A DNA stretch of 64,000 bases from Paenibacillus sp. BJ-4 (GCF_020404765.1 NZ_JAIVEM010000149.1:315-64314), one strand, 5' to 3'. Positions 38,230-48,193 are shown, counted from the stretch's first letter. Translations and numbers: made by a program. The notes: generated from the sequence alone by a model not told the origin.

Positions 38230-38813
38230 ATATGAGTTCTAGGAGTTTTGACAGTATGAAAAAACAGTTCAGTATTCAACCCGCTGCTCCTTCGGATCTG
38301 AAGGCAGCAGATGTCGTTTTTGAAAGTTCCATAACTGCGGCATTTGAACAGGAGGGTCTGGAAGCCTTAATCGACGATATGCAGCATGAGATTGAGCACA
38401 AAAAACAGTTGCTGCGAGTATCTTTGTCAGCTTCGAATTCAGATTTGTTTTTTCTGATGGCCAAACATAACCATAACGTCGTTGGAACGATCTCTTATGG
38501 CCCTTGCGGTGAAGATATCGGAAAGTGCACCAACGATGAACTCGGGCATGTGGGGACATTGGGAAGTTTATATGTGCTGCCCGCTTATCAGGGACAAGGG
38601 GTAGGCTCGGCGTTAATTCGAGCTTTGATGACCAGGCTGAAGGAAATGGAAGTTACGCATTTTTGCCTGGATAGCGGCTTCAAAATAGCCCAGACTAAAT
38701 GGCTGCGGAAATTCGGGGCACCCTACACCATTGCGAAGGATTACTGGGGCAAGGATGGAGGTCACATGGTGTGGTTATGTGAAGTGCAGGATTTTTTACA
38801 AGAAATAGAGTGA
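38226..38813 (+). CDS. GNAT acetyltransferase
   Basis: A 195-residue GNAT protein. The acetyl-CoA binding motif is seen as LGSLYVLPAYQGQGVGSALIRALM, followed by FCLDSGFKIAQTKWLRKFGAPY, the end of the fold. The start overlaps the stop of the ADP-ribosylglycohydrolase gene, so both proteins are probably made together. The substrate is unknown. Confidence 0.85.
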   Translation: MNMSSRSFDSMKKQFSIQPAAPSDLKAADVVFESSITAAFEQEGLEALIDDMQHEIEHKKQLLRVSLSASNSDLFFLMAKHNHNVVGTISYGPCGEDIGKCTNDELGHVGTLGSLYVLPAYQGQGVGSALIRALMTRLKEMEVTHFCLDSGFKIAQTKWLRKFGAPYTIAKDYWGKDGGHMVWLCEVQDFLQEIE

Positions 38814-39008
38814 AATGAATCCCCAATAACTGAGTAGAAATGAGACGCTGGGCATCATCGGTTCGGGAGAGAAAACCGCCTATTGCTCAATTTTTGACCT
38901 GTACCAGAGATGAATGTGAGCATATGGTGACATTAAGCGTTCATCCTGCCTATCATGATGTGCTCTCATTTATAATAATAAAAAAAGGGACAAGGAGATG
39001 AACTCAAG

Positions 39009-39560
39009 ATGAAAAAAATAACCTTAATAACTACTGGGATAGCTACTGGGTTAGTTGTGGTCGCCATAGGGACATATCTGATTGCAGGAAATGCCCAGAG
39101 AGAAGAAGCTGGCAACCAGGGAGTGTCAAATATCAAGCAATTGGTGCATGATTTCAGTACAAGAAAGGCAACGGCCCAGTCTGCTTCCATCACATCCAGT
39201 CAGTTGAGCGTATCGGAGGATGCTACCACAACAAAGACCTACGATTTACCTGCTAACGAGTTTTTTGTTTCGATAGCACCATATATGGAACAGACCCACC
39301 CTTGTGCAACCCATAGCCTGACCGGTTGTCAAGGCGAAATGAAGGATGAAGAGTTCAATGTAACGATTCATGATTCCGCTGGGAATTCAGTCATGAATAA
39401 AGCCTTAGTAAAATCCCAGTCCAATGGATTTATTGATCTATGGCTACCGCGTGACAAAACCTATAGCGTTACGGTCGAGCATAAAGGAAAAACTGCAAAA
39501 TCCCAAGTCTCCACGTTTGAGAACGACGATACCTGCATTACCACGATGCAATTGGGTTAA
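39009..39560 (+). CDS. cueP: CueP family copper-binding protein
   Basis: CueP binds and delivers copper outside the cytoplasm. The 183-residue protein has a signal or anchor segment (ITLITTGIATGLVVVAIGTYLIA) and then the highly conserved family blocks FFVSIAPYMEQTHPC, ATHSLTGCQGE, GFIDLWLPRDKTYSV and DDTCITTMQLG, which include all three metal-binding cysteines. It starts at ATG 39009 after CAAGGAGATG. No copper regulator or ATPase is adjacent. Confidence 0.9.
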   Translation: MKKITLITTGIATGLVVVAIGTYLIAGNAQREEAGNQGVSNIKQLVHDFSTRKATAQSASITSSQLSVSEDATTTKTYDLPANEFFVSIAPYMEQTHPCATHSLTGCQGEMKDEEFNVTIHDSAGNSVMNKALVKSQSNGFIDLWLPRDKTYSVTVEHKGKTAKSQVSTFENDDTCITTMQLG

Positions 39561-39621
39561 CGCAGTGAATTTAAATCCAGTTATCGGAATTCTGTGTGTA
39601 GGAAAGGGATTGAGAATGCAT

Positions 39622-39651
39622 CAGGCCCGCGCAGATGTTGACGCGGGCCTG
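39622..39651 (+). terminator. GC-rich hairpin after cueP
   Basis: CAGGCCCGCG pairs with CGCGGGCCTG. There is no T-run, so termination is less certain than for other hairpins in the window. Confidence 0.5.
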
Positions 39652-39720
39652 AATGGAGCATAATTGATGTACTTAGCCTGTTGGCGGGTGTTTACAACAT
39701 CTCGGCTAGACCTACTGAAG

Positions 39721-40275
39721 TTATTCAAAGATCAGATACCAAAAAATCGCAATTTCATCACTGTGTTTATGAATACCCTGATACAAGTGAAGATCAAATC
39801 CGCCTATTCCAAAGCCACAACTTTCGTAAAATTTGCATGCATTCACGTTATTGCTTTGCGTCTCCAACATGATTCCGGGCATTCCACCGTTTTTCGCCCA
39901 CCGCTTGGCTTGTTCGATCAGTTTACGGCCTACTCCCCGCCCTCTATATTTTTTGTCAACTGCTATGTCTTCTACATAAGCATATTTGTTCCAGTTTCGT
40001 TTCAGTACGATACGGCCTACTACTTGATTCTCGACGCAGGCCAAGTACACGATTTGATCCGGGCTATCGATGTATTCTGAATAGTCTTCGTCCGCTGCTT
40101 CTTCAAACTGTTCTTCTGAATAGCTTTTCGTATAGCCAGGAATTTCTTTCACCGTAAATCCGATTTGTCGACCTGTCAGGGACAGGACGATGGTAGAATC
40201 AACAGTAAAACTGTCATCTATTTCCTTACAGTTCATTTCATCTCCGACCATGATCTCCTGAATCACAATATCCAT
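39721..40275 (-). CDS. satA: Streptothricin acetyltransferase-like GNAT (SatA type)
   Basis: A 184-residue GNAT protein that matches the SatA/Sat4 pattern through most of its length: IPGYTKSYSEEQFEEA, the acidic stretch DEDYSEYIDSPDQIVYLA, LKRNWNKYAYVEDIAVD, the CoA loop YRGRGVGRKLIEQAKRWAK and GIMLETQSNNVNACKFYESCGF. Family members acetylate the beta-lysine of streptothricin and give resistance. The start ATG 40275 follows AGGAGGAT. Whether this protein gives resistance here is unproven. Confidence 0.85.
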   Translation of the reverse strand: MDIVIQEIMVGDEMNCKEIDDSFTVDSTIVLSLTGRQIGFTVKEIPGYTKSYSEEQFEEAADEDYSEYIDSPDQIVYLACVENQVVGRIVLKRNWNKYAYVEDIAVDKKYRGRGVGRKLIEQAKRWAKNGGMPGIMLETQSNNVNACKFYESCGFGIGGFDLHLYQGIHKHSDEIAIFWYLIFE

Positions 40276-40734
40276 ATCATCCTCCTAATTTTAAGCCTGA
40301 TTTTAACTGGTGGAGTGTATGGAGTGAGACGGCGGACCTCGGACTTAAAAGAATACGATTTTCATAGTTATCGCAACCTCCAGGGAGTATTACTATGAGA
40401 TTATTTTACCATAATTATTAATCCGGTTGCGAAGGTAAGGGAGTCTTCTATCGTATCTTGGCGCTGCTACACTGCTTTCTCCGACTTCTTGTTTGCAAGC
40501 TGTTGAACGAAAAGCACAAAAAGGCAACCTTTCCCTCCAAATTATGTTGTGTAATCATAGACAGACCCCAAGAGGACAATTCAATCGTCCCATCTCCCTA
40601 AATAATGTTTACAAAATGAATTAATAGATTAACATACTTTGTTTGTTGAACCATTAGAGTTTATACATAAATGTAACGATACATACAAAAGATGATACAG
40701 GTTCAAAAATAAATCCACCTGGGAGGGACAAATT
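40276..40734. other. Intergenic region, no gene seen
   Basis: About 460 bases between divergent genes. Only short frames; no RNA gene or hairpin with T-run was recognised. Both flanking promoters must lie here. Confidence 0.5.
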
Positions 40735-41637
40735 ATGATATTTCAACAAATTTGGGAAGCAGACATGAAGGAAAACGGTATAATTCCTTTGATCAAAGGA
40801 TTGAGTGATAATCAAAAGGATTCGGAACAAGGTTATGTTATCGTTGATATGGACCCGACCCCGGATCAAGTTACAACCCCCGGAAGTGAAAAAAATGAAA
40901 TTTCCGTATTTAAGGAAACCCACATTCCGCAAAATAAACAAAAATCCTACGATCTATTTATTAAACTGCATGATAACTTTGAATGGCTCAAAGGTAAGAA
41001 AGAAGATATCACCCCTGAGGAGCAGGCTGAAGTCAATGAGTTTCTACAGTTTGCAATTGGAACTAAACCGATGCAACTTGCCCGAGAATACGCCCAATCC
41101 AACGGACATCTTACAGATGGCAGTTCAGATGAAGAGTGGATGGATGTGCTAAAAGCACTTTGGTTCAAATTGATCCTAGGAAAAAGCACCTCTTATTTTG
41201 AACATGTGTTCTTAGGTGAACAAGGCAGCAGAAGAAGAAAATTGGGGGGGCACCATTTTTGGTATCATTATTTAATTAACGATGGTCCCTATGTGCAATT
41301 GAAAAAAGAGGATTCCATAGTATTCATCAAGCATGTAGAAGTAAATAAAATAGAAGCCAGTAAACTGGCTGAAGTTATAACCATTAAATATACTTTGGAA
41401 GAAGAGAAGGAATCAGGTGAGAAAACCAAGCTTTTTAAAGATATTGGAGGTTTCTTTGTTGGCACAAGTGCGGAAGGTTTACTCGCCCTTGGTACGGTTG
41501 CATTTCTGGACGGAAGGCAGCATATCCCGGTTGAGCTTAATGGAGAAAAACTTGATATCACTGTATTCCGAACACAAGATGGAGCGAAAAATGCAAGAAC
41601 CTTCTATCCAGTAATAAAAGAGGCAGTTCGAGTATAG
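40735..41637 (+). CDS. EndoU/XendoU-like endoribonuclease homologue
   Basis: A 300-residue protein without signal peptide. The C-terminal half shows the EndoU pattern: FEHVFLGEQ near residue 154 (first catalytic His), GGHHFWYHYLIND near 171 (second His) and GFFVGTSAEGLLALGTVAFL near 240 in the place of the G-T-S-P-E-F-E block. EndoU enzymes cut RNA at uridylates. Eukaryotic members are well known, whereas bacterial ones are mainly toxin domains. Here the domain sits in a soluble, single-gene context, without obvious immunity gene next to it. The third catalytic residue (Lys) may be in HIPVELNGEKLD. Assignment is by motif only. Confidence 0.65.
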   Translation: MIFQQIWEADMKENGIIPLIKGLSDNQKDSEQGYVIVDMDPTPDQVTTPGSEKNEISVFKETHIPQNKQKSYDLFIKLHDNFEWLKGKKEDITPEEQAEVNEFLQFAIGTKPMQLAREYAQSNGHLTDGSSDEEWMDVLKALWFKLILGKSTSYFEHVFLGEQGSRRRKLGGHHFWYHYLINDGPYVQLKKEDSIVFIKHVEVNKIEASKLAEVITIKYTLEEEKESGEKTKLFKDIGGFFVGTSAEGLLALGTVAFLDGRQHIPVELNGEKLDITVFRTQDGAKNARTFYPVIKEAVRV

Positions 41638-41697
41638 TAAGTGAAAAAATTTGAAATTTTTATTTGTAGCTGGTCATAAACGAAAAGGGGCACTGCT

Positions 41698-42949
41698 ATG
41701 AGCCAAACAGAAATGCAGTATGAGATTAAATTTATCTTAGACGGTAATCAGGTACTGTCAGATGAGCATGAATTGCGTGTTGACCTTGTACATCTGGATC
41801 AGGCAGCACATCAACAACTGGATATTCGCTTTTTGGATACATCTGCGTTGGATTTGTACCATGCAGGCTGGATTTTGCGCGGGCGTCTCAAGCAGGGCAA
41901 AGATCAATGGGAAATCACTTACAAGAAGCGAATTGAACTTACCGAGAATAAAAATATAGAACAAGCGATGAGAGAAATGGAAGAATCAGGCTTTGATCTG
42001 AATGATCCTTTGTTGAACAAGGAAGTAGATTGGAGTGGAGAACATCAATCGTTGAACCTTTCATACGAGGTGAAAGTAAATGTATCCGCACTCCATCATC
42101 CCGATGATTGGAAGGCCGTTTTCCTGAAGCATGCACCGGACGCTGCTACGGAAGCAATGGGGTGATTTAAATTTTACCACAATGCTATCGAAAACAAGTT
42201 TGTTCGGCCCGATCACAGCCCGTAAATATAAAGGGGAATGGAGCGGTATACAGGAAAGTGCGGAGGTTTGGAATGTTGCTGGCAGCTCAATCGTGGAGAT
42301 ATCAACGGAGGCGACAGGAAACATAGCAGCGGAAAGCAGTCGGGATTTAATGAAAAAGCTGCTGCAACAGCAAGATTTATTGCCGCTACAGCCAGGTATG
42401 TCCAAAACGGGCTGGGCGCTAAACAAATTGCTGCATTCCGAAGATCCTGTGGCAGATCCCTTTATGCTGCTTCGCCAAGGAGGATACAATCTCTATTTTC
42501 GACATGCACAGCCTGAGAATACAGTTGATGATGATGTCATGTTAAGTGCACTCGGCCGGGAACAGGCTTGGAGGCTGGGTGAACTGCTTACGGCAAGAAA
42601 AATCCCGATACAGCTTCCAGTCAGCGCGAGTCCGATTAACCGAGCGAGACAAACGGCAGAAATTGCTTTTAGCCAGCAAAACGTTCAAATTGAGCCACGT
42701 CTGGTGCAGAGAGAGCTGGATCAGCTGTTAGAGACAGCTCCTGAGGAAGGGCTGAATCAAATATTTGTAGCACACCGCCACCATTTTAATAACCAGCTGA
42801 ACCCAAATAAAAAATTTGATTATCTAAACATGGTGTTGCTTAAACCTCTAGGAACGGGAAAAGGATATAACGTAGTACATGTGCTAAACTTGCTCAAGGA
42901 AGCTTTGATAAAGTATGACAGCACTGTTTCCAAATTGACTATAAAATAG
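41698..42949 (+). pseudogene. CYTH domain - histidine phosphatase fusion, frameshifted
   Basis: 41698-42165 encodes a CYTH (triphosphate tunnel) domain beginning MQYEIKFILDG with LDIRFLDTSALDLYHAGWILRGRLK and EITYKKR. The frame then stops at a G4 run (42158-42161); removing one G makes it read EAMGDLNFTT and continue as SKTSLFGPITARKYKG to the stop at 42949. The second part, from about residue 255, is a histidine phosphatase (LYFRHAQPE, SPINRARQTAEIAF, FVAHRHHF). A CYTH plus phosphatase chain of about 416 residues is an unusual combination and suggests phosphate or polyphosphate chemistry. The frameshift may be real or an error. Confidence 0.75.
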
Positions 42950-43015
42950 GAAGATTGATAAATACGCCTTTATGTGTATTTTCAACGTAGCAAGAGCGCA
43001 TTTAGGGGAAACTCA

Positions 43016-43040
43016 GGCTGCCGAGAATGTCTCGGCAGCC
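43016..43040 (+). terminator. Hairpin after the CYTH-phosphatase gene
   Basis: GGCTGCCGAGA pairs with TCTCGGCAGCC. The following ATTTAAA tail is weak for a U-tract. Confidence 0.6.
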
Positions 43041-43183
43041 ATTTAAAGTAACAAGCCGTGTTCAGCTTAGGCTCTTTGCCTTCATTGGCTCTCAACGGCT
43101 ACGGGGTAAGAAATCCAATCCCCCAGCTATTTGTCTTGCATAAACTCCATGAAAGGGAGAACGCTCGACATAACCTTTTATCA

Positions 43184-43212
43184 TTGACAAAATTACATTT
43201 CTCCGTCACAAT
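43184..43212 (+). promoter_or_regulatory. Promoter of the siderophore-binding lipoprotein gene
   Basis: TTGACA at 43184-43189, then 17 bases, then CACAAT at 43207-43212. The Fur box begins 10 bases later. Confidence 0.6.
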
Positions 43213-43221
43213 CCAAAAAAC

Positions 43222-43240
43222 GATAATGATTATCATTATC
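43222..43240 (+). promoter_or_regulatory. Fur box
   Basis: GATAATGATTATCATTATC is a perfect 19-bp match to the classical Fur consensus. It lies over the likely transcription start and 34 bases before the lipoprotein gene, so Fur with iron should repress it. Confidence 0.93.
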
Positions 43241-43274
43241 TATAAAATGTACATACACGAGGAGAATATGTTCT

Positions 43275-44273
43275 ATGAAAAAAGGTTTGAGCGGGATTGT
43301 AATGTTGCTGATTTTTTCGCTTGTTCTGGCAGGCTGCGGAGCTGCCAGCAATACATCGGAAAGCCAGACGGCTACTTCGGGCAGCACACCGAATGAAGCT
43401 GCGGTTGGTCCTGTGAAGGTTAAGCATAATCGTGGCGAGATCACACTAGACAGACCAGCAAAGCGTGTCGTAGTGCTGGAATGGACATTTACGGAGGATA
43501 TGGTTGCGCTGGGCGTTCAGCCGATTGGTAATGCGGATAATGCCGGATACAAGCAGTATGTATCTTCAGAGGCGGCTCTGGATAGCAGCGTGACCGATGT
43601 TGGAACACGCGACGAGCCCAATCTGGAGGCGATTGCTGCATTGAAGCCGGACCTGATTATTTCCAATGTTGATGGAAATGCAGCGATCTATGATCAACTA
43701 AAAGCCATTGCACCGACAGTCGAATATAGTCTGAATAACGGCAAGGGCTACGATTATGACAAAATGGTAGAGATTTTCAACAACATCGCGGTCGCTCTTG
43801 GAAAAGAAGACAAAGCAAAGCAGGTGCTGAGGGAGCTGGATCAGCATTATGTGGATGCCAAAGAAAAGCTCGCCGCTGCTGGTAAAGCGGATTTCCACTA
43901 CATTCTGACACAGGCGTTCACTTATCAAAATGCGGCCAGCCTGCGCATGTTTTCGGATAATTCGGTCGTTGCTGGAACACTGGCGAAGATCGGGCTGATT
44001 AACGATTGGAAGCCAGCCAAGCTTGAAGCGTATGGTTTTTCAACTGTAGGCATTGAAGCTCTATCTGCCGTTCAGGACAGCAACTTTATCTATATTGTAC
44101 AGCCGGACGATGATGTTTTCGGTGCAGCGCTGAAAAATAATTCGGTCTGGAACGGCCTGAATTTTGTCAAAGAAAAACACACCTATGCATTGGATAGCAA
44201 GACATGGACGTTTGGCGGTCCTATCTCGTCAAAAGCGCTGGTTGATCATGTTATTACGGCGATTATGAAATGA
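43275..44273 (+). CDS. Iron-siderophore ABC transporter binding lipoprotein
   Basis: A 332-residue class III solute-binding protein. The signal peptide ends in the lipobox LAGC (Cys21). The mature part has the FecB/BtuF pattern: KVKHNRGEITLDRPAKRVVVLEW, then EPNLEAIAALKPDLIISN, and SKALVDHVITAIMK at the end. The Fur box upstream shows that it serves iron uptake. No permease or ATPase genes follow, so it must work with a transporter encoded elsewhere. The ligand class is unknown. Confidence 0.92.
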   Translation: MKKGLSGIVMLLIFSLVLAGCGAASNTSESQTATSGSTPNEAAVGPVKVKHNRGEITLDRPAKRVVVLEWTFTEDMVALGVQPIGNADNAGYKQYVSSEAALDSSVTDVGTRDEPNLEAIAALKPDLIISNVDGNAAIYDQLKAIAPTVEYSLNNGKGYDYDKMVEIFNNIAVALGKEDKAKQVLRELDQHYVDAKEKLAAAGKADFHYILTQAFTYQNAASLRMFSDNSVVAGTLAKIGLINDWKPAKLEAYGFSTVGIEALSAVQDSNFIYIVQPDDDVFGAALKNNSVWNGLNFVKEKHTYALDSKTWTFGGPISSKALVDHVITAIMK

Positions 44274-44330
44274 GCTCGGCCGATATTGCGTCCGGTTTAT
44301 AATTGGCGTAGCCTCTAAAACTGCAGCACT

Positions 44331-44357
44331 AAAAGCCCGCGTCTCTCGCGGGCTTTT
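44331..44357. terminator. Bidirectional terminator after the lipoprotein gene
   Basis: AAAAGCCCGCG pairs with CGCGGGCTTTT around a 5-base loop. Confidence 0.8.
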
Positions 44358-44570
44358 CCCTGTATTCTCTAGCTCACTCCACGCGAGTCGCCACCTGATT
44401 CTCCCCATAGCTAATCACATAAGGGCAGCGGATACACCTGGAGCAATGGCAATAAGACGAAGATAGCAAAACTTTAAATTGTGTATACTAAAAACCTATT
44501 AAAACAACTGCAAACTTCCGACATATTATCTAAGAGCTTTTCGCTCAATATTCCTCGGGGAGATGGCAGC

Positions 44571-46643
44571 ATGTCACAAAATATTAAGAAGCGCGTATCC
44601 AGATCATCCAGCATCGCCAACACATTGGCCATGGTCTTGTTAGTCATTATCGTTGTCGTCTTTGCAACCTTGGGGACGTTTATGTTTGCAAGCACGCAAA
44701 GCATACTTGTCAAGCAGCAAGAGGCCATGCTCCAGACCAAGACGCAGGCCATCGTCAGTCAATTTGATGCGTTATTCAAGGAAAAGGGATCGCTTGTCAA
44801 ACAAATGTCAACGAACAACCTTTTTAAGCAATATTTAGAAACCACCCCATCGGCAGAAATGGTGAAAACTTCTTCTTACGCTGCGGAAACAGTAGCGACT
44901 CTGGCAGCCATTGTCAAGGCAGAGCCATCTTTTGCCGACGCCTGGATTGCAGGAATATCTGGTAAAGGCTTCTTTCTACAGAATGATGGTGTTGCTTCTA
45001 AACCGGATTTCGATATCCATACACGCCCATACTTCAAGCCAGCTGTTGAAGCAGACGGTTTATACTACTCTGAACCCTATAAGGACGTCAATTCGGGTAA
45101 TGTGCTCATGGGCATTTTCTATCCGATTAAAGATAGCAGTAATCAATTAATCGGATTTGCTGCTGTCGATATTGCTTTCAAAGACATTCCTGCCGTTATG
45201 CAAAGCTATTCGCTTGGAAGCACAGGTTATTCGATTCTTGCATCCAAAACAGGTGATATTTTGTATCACCCCGATCAAAATAAAGTGCTGAAAGAAAAGA
45301 TTAACGAAAGCACAGGTGATCTTGGGGAGATCGGAAAGAAAATGATTGCCGGCGAGTCCGGAGTACAGCTCATTAATGATAATGGGGAACGTCGTTATAT
45401 CGGGTATGCAACCAGTAAAGATACGGGGTGGTCTGTAGGCTTAACTATTTCTGAAGAAGAGGTGCTCACAGAATTAAAAACCTTTACTTGGCTTACTATT
45501 GGCGGTTTTGCCGCAGCCACAATCCTGCTGGTTGTGATTTGTTATATAACGCTCCGTTATCTGTTGAGATCGATACCGAAGCTGCTCGCAAAAATCAAGC
45601 TGATTGAAAATGGAGATTTAACCGTTCAGTTTGATACACATTCCAATAACGAAATCGGGCAAATTTCTCAAGGAATTCACAATATGGTTCAAAAAATTCA
45701 AGGAATGCTCCAAATGGTAGGCGGCTCAGCTCAAGTCTTGAATCAGTCTTCTCATGATTTGCAATCCATTTCTTCCAGAACCGCGATCACGATGAACGAT
45801 ACTGCGACAGCAATTAATGAAATTGCCAATGCAACGAACTACCAATCCATCGAAACGGATAACATTTTACAAAAAACCGGAGCATTATCCGGCCAAATTG
45901 ACGAAATTGCCAATGATGCCAAAGCCATCGAAACGATGGTACAAATCTCTGCTGAGCAAAGCGGACAGGGGCTTGCTGTAGTAGACCAGTTATCCAGATG
46001 GGCGGAAGAAAATCATAATTCCACACAAGCGATGTCATCTATTATTCAGGATATTGATATGAGCCGTCATGAGATTTCGAGTATCGTGGACACGGTCAAT
46101 CAAATTGCAACGCAGACTAACCTGCTGGCGCTCAATGCTTCCATTGAAGCTGCGCGTGCAGGAGAACAGGGCAAAGGGTTTGCCGTTGTTGCCGGGGAGG
46201 TTCGCAAGCTGGCGGAGCAGACTGCACTGGCGACACAGGAAATCTATAAGAAGGTACGTGTGATTGAAGAAAAAACCAGCGTATCGGTGGAGCATACAGC
46301 TCACGGTCTGAAAATTGCAGAAGAAAATGCGAGATCGGTGGAGGACACGAAGCAAGTATTCTTTAGCATTAATAAGGATTTGGAAGATTTGAAATTGCGA
46401 ATGATCCAGATCAGCACGAACACCTCCAAAGTCCACAAGCATAAAGATGAGATTTTGCAGGCACTGGAGATCATCTCTTCCACCACCGAAGAAAATTCAG
46501 CTTCAACCGAAGAGGTCAGCGCCAGCACGCAAGAACAATTGGAGAGTTTCGAACAGGTTGCTGAACTATCCAAACAATTAAGCCATTTGTCCAATAAGCT
46601 TCAAGACGAATTAAGACAGTTTAAGGTCGAGGAACATGAATAG
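44571..46643 (+). CDS. Methyl-accepting chemotaxis protein with dCache-type sensor
   Basis: A 690-residue chemoreceptor. ATG 44571 after CGGGGAGA is preferred to an upstream ATG at 44481. It has a membrane helix ([20 protein letters not shown]), an extracellular Cache domain with the motif [22 protein letters not shown], a second helix, HAMP, and a full signalling domain with the conserved tip [19 protein letters not shown] and [16 protein letters not shown]. Cache receptors sense small molecules outside the cell. It is a single gene and intact, unlike the receptor at 34447. Confidence 0.95.
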   Translation: MSQNIKKRVSRSSSIANTLAMVLLVIIVVVFATLGTFMFASTQSILVKQQEAMLQTKTQAIVSQFDALFKEKGSLVKQMSTNNLFKQYLETTPSAEMVKTSSYAAETVATLAAIVKAEPSFADAWIAGISGKGFFLQNDGVASKPDFDIHTRPYFKPAVEADGLYYSEPYKDVNSGNVLMGIFYPIKDSSNQLIGFAAVDIAFKDIPAVMQSYSLGSTGYSILASKTGDILYHPDQNKVLKEKINESTGDLGEIGKKMIAGESGVQLINDNGERRYIGYATSKDTGWSVGLTISEEEVLTELKTFTWLTIGGFAAATILLVVICYITLRYLLRSIPKLLAKIKLIENGDLTVQFDTHSNNEIGQISQGIHNMVQKIQGMLQMVGGSAQVLNQSSHDLQSISSRTAITMNDTATAINEIANATNYQSIETDNILQKTGALSGQIDEIANDAKAIETMVQISAEQSGQGLAVVDQLSRWAEENHNSTQAMSSIIQDIDMSRHEISSIVDTVNQIATQTNLLALNASIEAARAGEQGKGFAVVAGEVRKLAEQTALATQEIYKKVRVIEEKTSVSVEHTAHGLKIAEENARSVEDTKQVFFSINKDLEDLKLRMIQISTNTSKVHKHKDEILQALEIISSTTEENSASTEEVSASTQEQLESFEQVAELSKQLSHLSNKLQDELRQFKVEEHE

Positions 46644-46666
46644 CCATGATTTTGGTATTACAGCAA

Positions 46667-46692
46667 AGCTCGCGTCCAGCGCGGGCTTTTTA
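46667..46692 (+). terminator. Terminator after the chemoreceptor
   Basis: AGCTCGCG pairs with CGCGGGCT, followed by T5. Confidence 0.7.
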
Positions 46693-46921
46693 CCTTTTCG
46701 TATCCTATTTTAACAGCAATTTAAACGACGCCCGAGGCGGCTGACGATGCGAAGAGGGAGTTCCAAAAGGATACCTACTGAACCTGAAGCCGGGTTATCT
46801 GTTGGAAAGGTGGTGCGGTGCTATGGGATGATGTGACGGAGGAACTGGACAAGTAAAGGCAAGGCATTCTATGATAATGAAAATTGGACTTAACGGTTCA
46901 ACAATTTGCTCCGAAAGAATC

Positions 46922-46959
46922 GGGCCTTAAGATGAATCTCCATCTTAAGGCCCTTTTTT
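46922..46959 (+). terminator. Strong terminator upstream of the array recombinase
   Basis: GGGCCTTAAGATG pairs with CATCTTAAGGCCC around a short loop, then T6. No gene is recognised between 46693 and this hairpin. It insulates the recombinase from upstream transcription. Confidence 0.85.
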
Positions 46960-47015
46960 GTGCAAAATTGGATTTCCAATTTTTTGAACGACTGATATAC
47001 TAAGGAGGCAACGAG

Positions 47016-48131
47016 ATGAAGATTAACCTACTTTATCGGGATGAAAAAACGATTGGCGTACGGTTGGAGCGATACGGAGTCAAGGAGCGAGAAGGGATTC
47101 GGTCCATACCGGGCAGAAAATGGGTTCCAGACGAAAAAATCTGGACGATTCCGTACAGCATCGTGGCTGTAGAAAGCCTGTTGGAAGCGTATCGGAGCTG
47201 CGAGTTCGAATGGGACGAGCGCCTGAATAAAGAGCTGCCGTACATCCGAGAATGGCTGGATCGGCGGGGCGCGCAGGCCAATGTGGTTCTATCTCCTTCG
47301 GAACGTGATGAATGGAATCCGGATCAGCGGAAAGAATTGCGCGATGCATTGGTGGCAAGGGGATACAGCAGCAAGACAATTAAAGCTTACATATCGCAAA
47401 CGGAACGCTTTTTCGCCGATTTGCAAGGGACCGAAGCAAGTATAAATGATGCGGCGGTGCAAAAATATGCGCTGGCGCTGCTCGAAAAAGGCCTTTCGCA
47501 CGCTTATGTTAACCAAGCGATCAGCGCGCTGAAATTTTACTTTCGCCATGTGCTAAAGCAGCCAAAATCCGCCGCTTATGTTCGTCCAAAAAAAGAAAGT
47601 AAACTGCCGGATGTGCTGTCCCTGAATGAGGTCATGCGTCTGTTGAAAGTAGTGAAAAATCCGAAGCATCGGGCTATTCTGTACCTGACGTATACATCCG
47701 GGCTGCGAGTAAGCGAAGTGGTGAGGTTGCGTCCCGAGGACTGCGACCGGGAACGGAAAGTGCTGAAAGTCCGTCAGGGAAAGGGTAGAAAGGATCGGCA
47801 AACGCTGCTCTCCGAAGCGGCTTTTGCGGTGGTCGAGCAGTACATAGGGGCGGAGCAGCCGGAAGACTGGCTGTTTCCAGGGCAGAGGGAAGGCCGCCAC
47901 CTGACGGAACGTTCAGCGCAGAAAGTGTTTGAAAAAGCGCTGGCTGAAGCGGGCATTCGCAAACAGGTGAGTATCCATTCGCTAAGGCATTCTTTTGCGA
48001 CCCACTTGCTGGAGAATGGGATCGATCTTCGCTATATTCAGGAACTGCTGGGGCATCAGAGTGTGCGAACGACGGAGCGGTATACACACGTGAGCAAGCG
48101 GGACATTGGGCGGATTCAAAGTCCTTTATGA
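47016..48131 (+). CDS. Tyrosine recombinase of the cassette array, XerC/D-like with extra N-terminal domain
   Basis: A 371-residue recombinase with all catalytic residues: Arg231 (TSGLRVSEV), Lys256 (GKGRKDR), His321 and Arg324 (HSLRHSFATH), His347 (LLGHQS) and Tyr356 (TERYTHVS). Residues 105-190 are the SAM-like core-binding domain. Residues 1-70 are an added domain (RSIPGRKWVPDEKIWTIPYS) that looks like the HARP-type nucleic-acid domain of SMARCAL1. Between Lys256 and His321 only about 60 residues are present, so the extra helix segment that defines integron IntI is absent. It starts at ATG 47016 after AAGGAGG. It is codirectional with, and 60-120 bases upstream of, the attI-like site and first cassette, and is GC-richer than the cassettes. 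Confidence 0.9.
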   Translation: MKINLLYRDEKTIGVRLERYGVKEREGIRSIPGRKWVPDEKIWTIPYSIVAVESLLEAYRSCEFEWDERLNKELPYIREWLDRRGAQANVVLSPSERDEWNPDQRKELRDALVARGYSSKTIKAYISQTERFFADLQGTEASINDAAVQKYALALLEKGLSHAYVNQAISALKFYFRHVLKQPKSAAYVRPKKESKLPDVLSLNEVMRLLKVVKNPKHRAILYLTYTSGLRVSEVVRLRPEDCDRERKVLKVRQGKGRKDRQTLLSEAAFAVVEQYIGAEQPEDWLFPGQREGRHLTERSAQKVFEKALAEAGIRKQVSIHSLRHSFATHLLENGIDLRYIQELLGHQSVRTTERYTHVSKRDIGRIQSPL

Positions 48132-48193
48132 TCGGATAGGTGGGCTGGAGGATTGAAGCGCAGAAAGTGTGGGAATAAGGAGAAAAGTGCAGG

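Noticed and set aside
47016-48131. Recombinase considered as the housekeeping XerC or XerD
   Set aside because: It has an extra N-terminal domain, no dif-like site is seen nearby, and it is directly followed by the attI-like site and array; still, XerC/D-type ancestry is likely.
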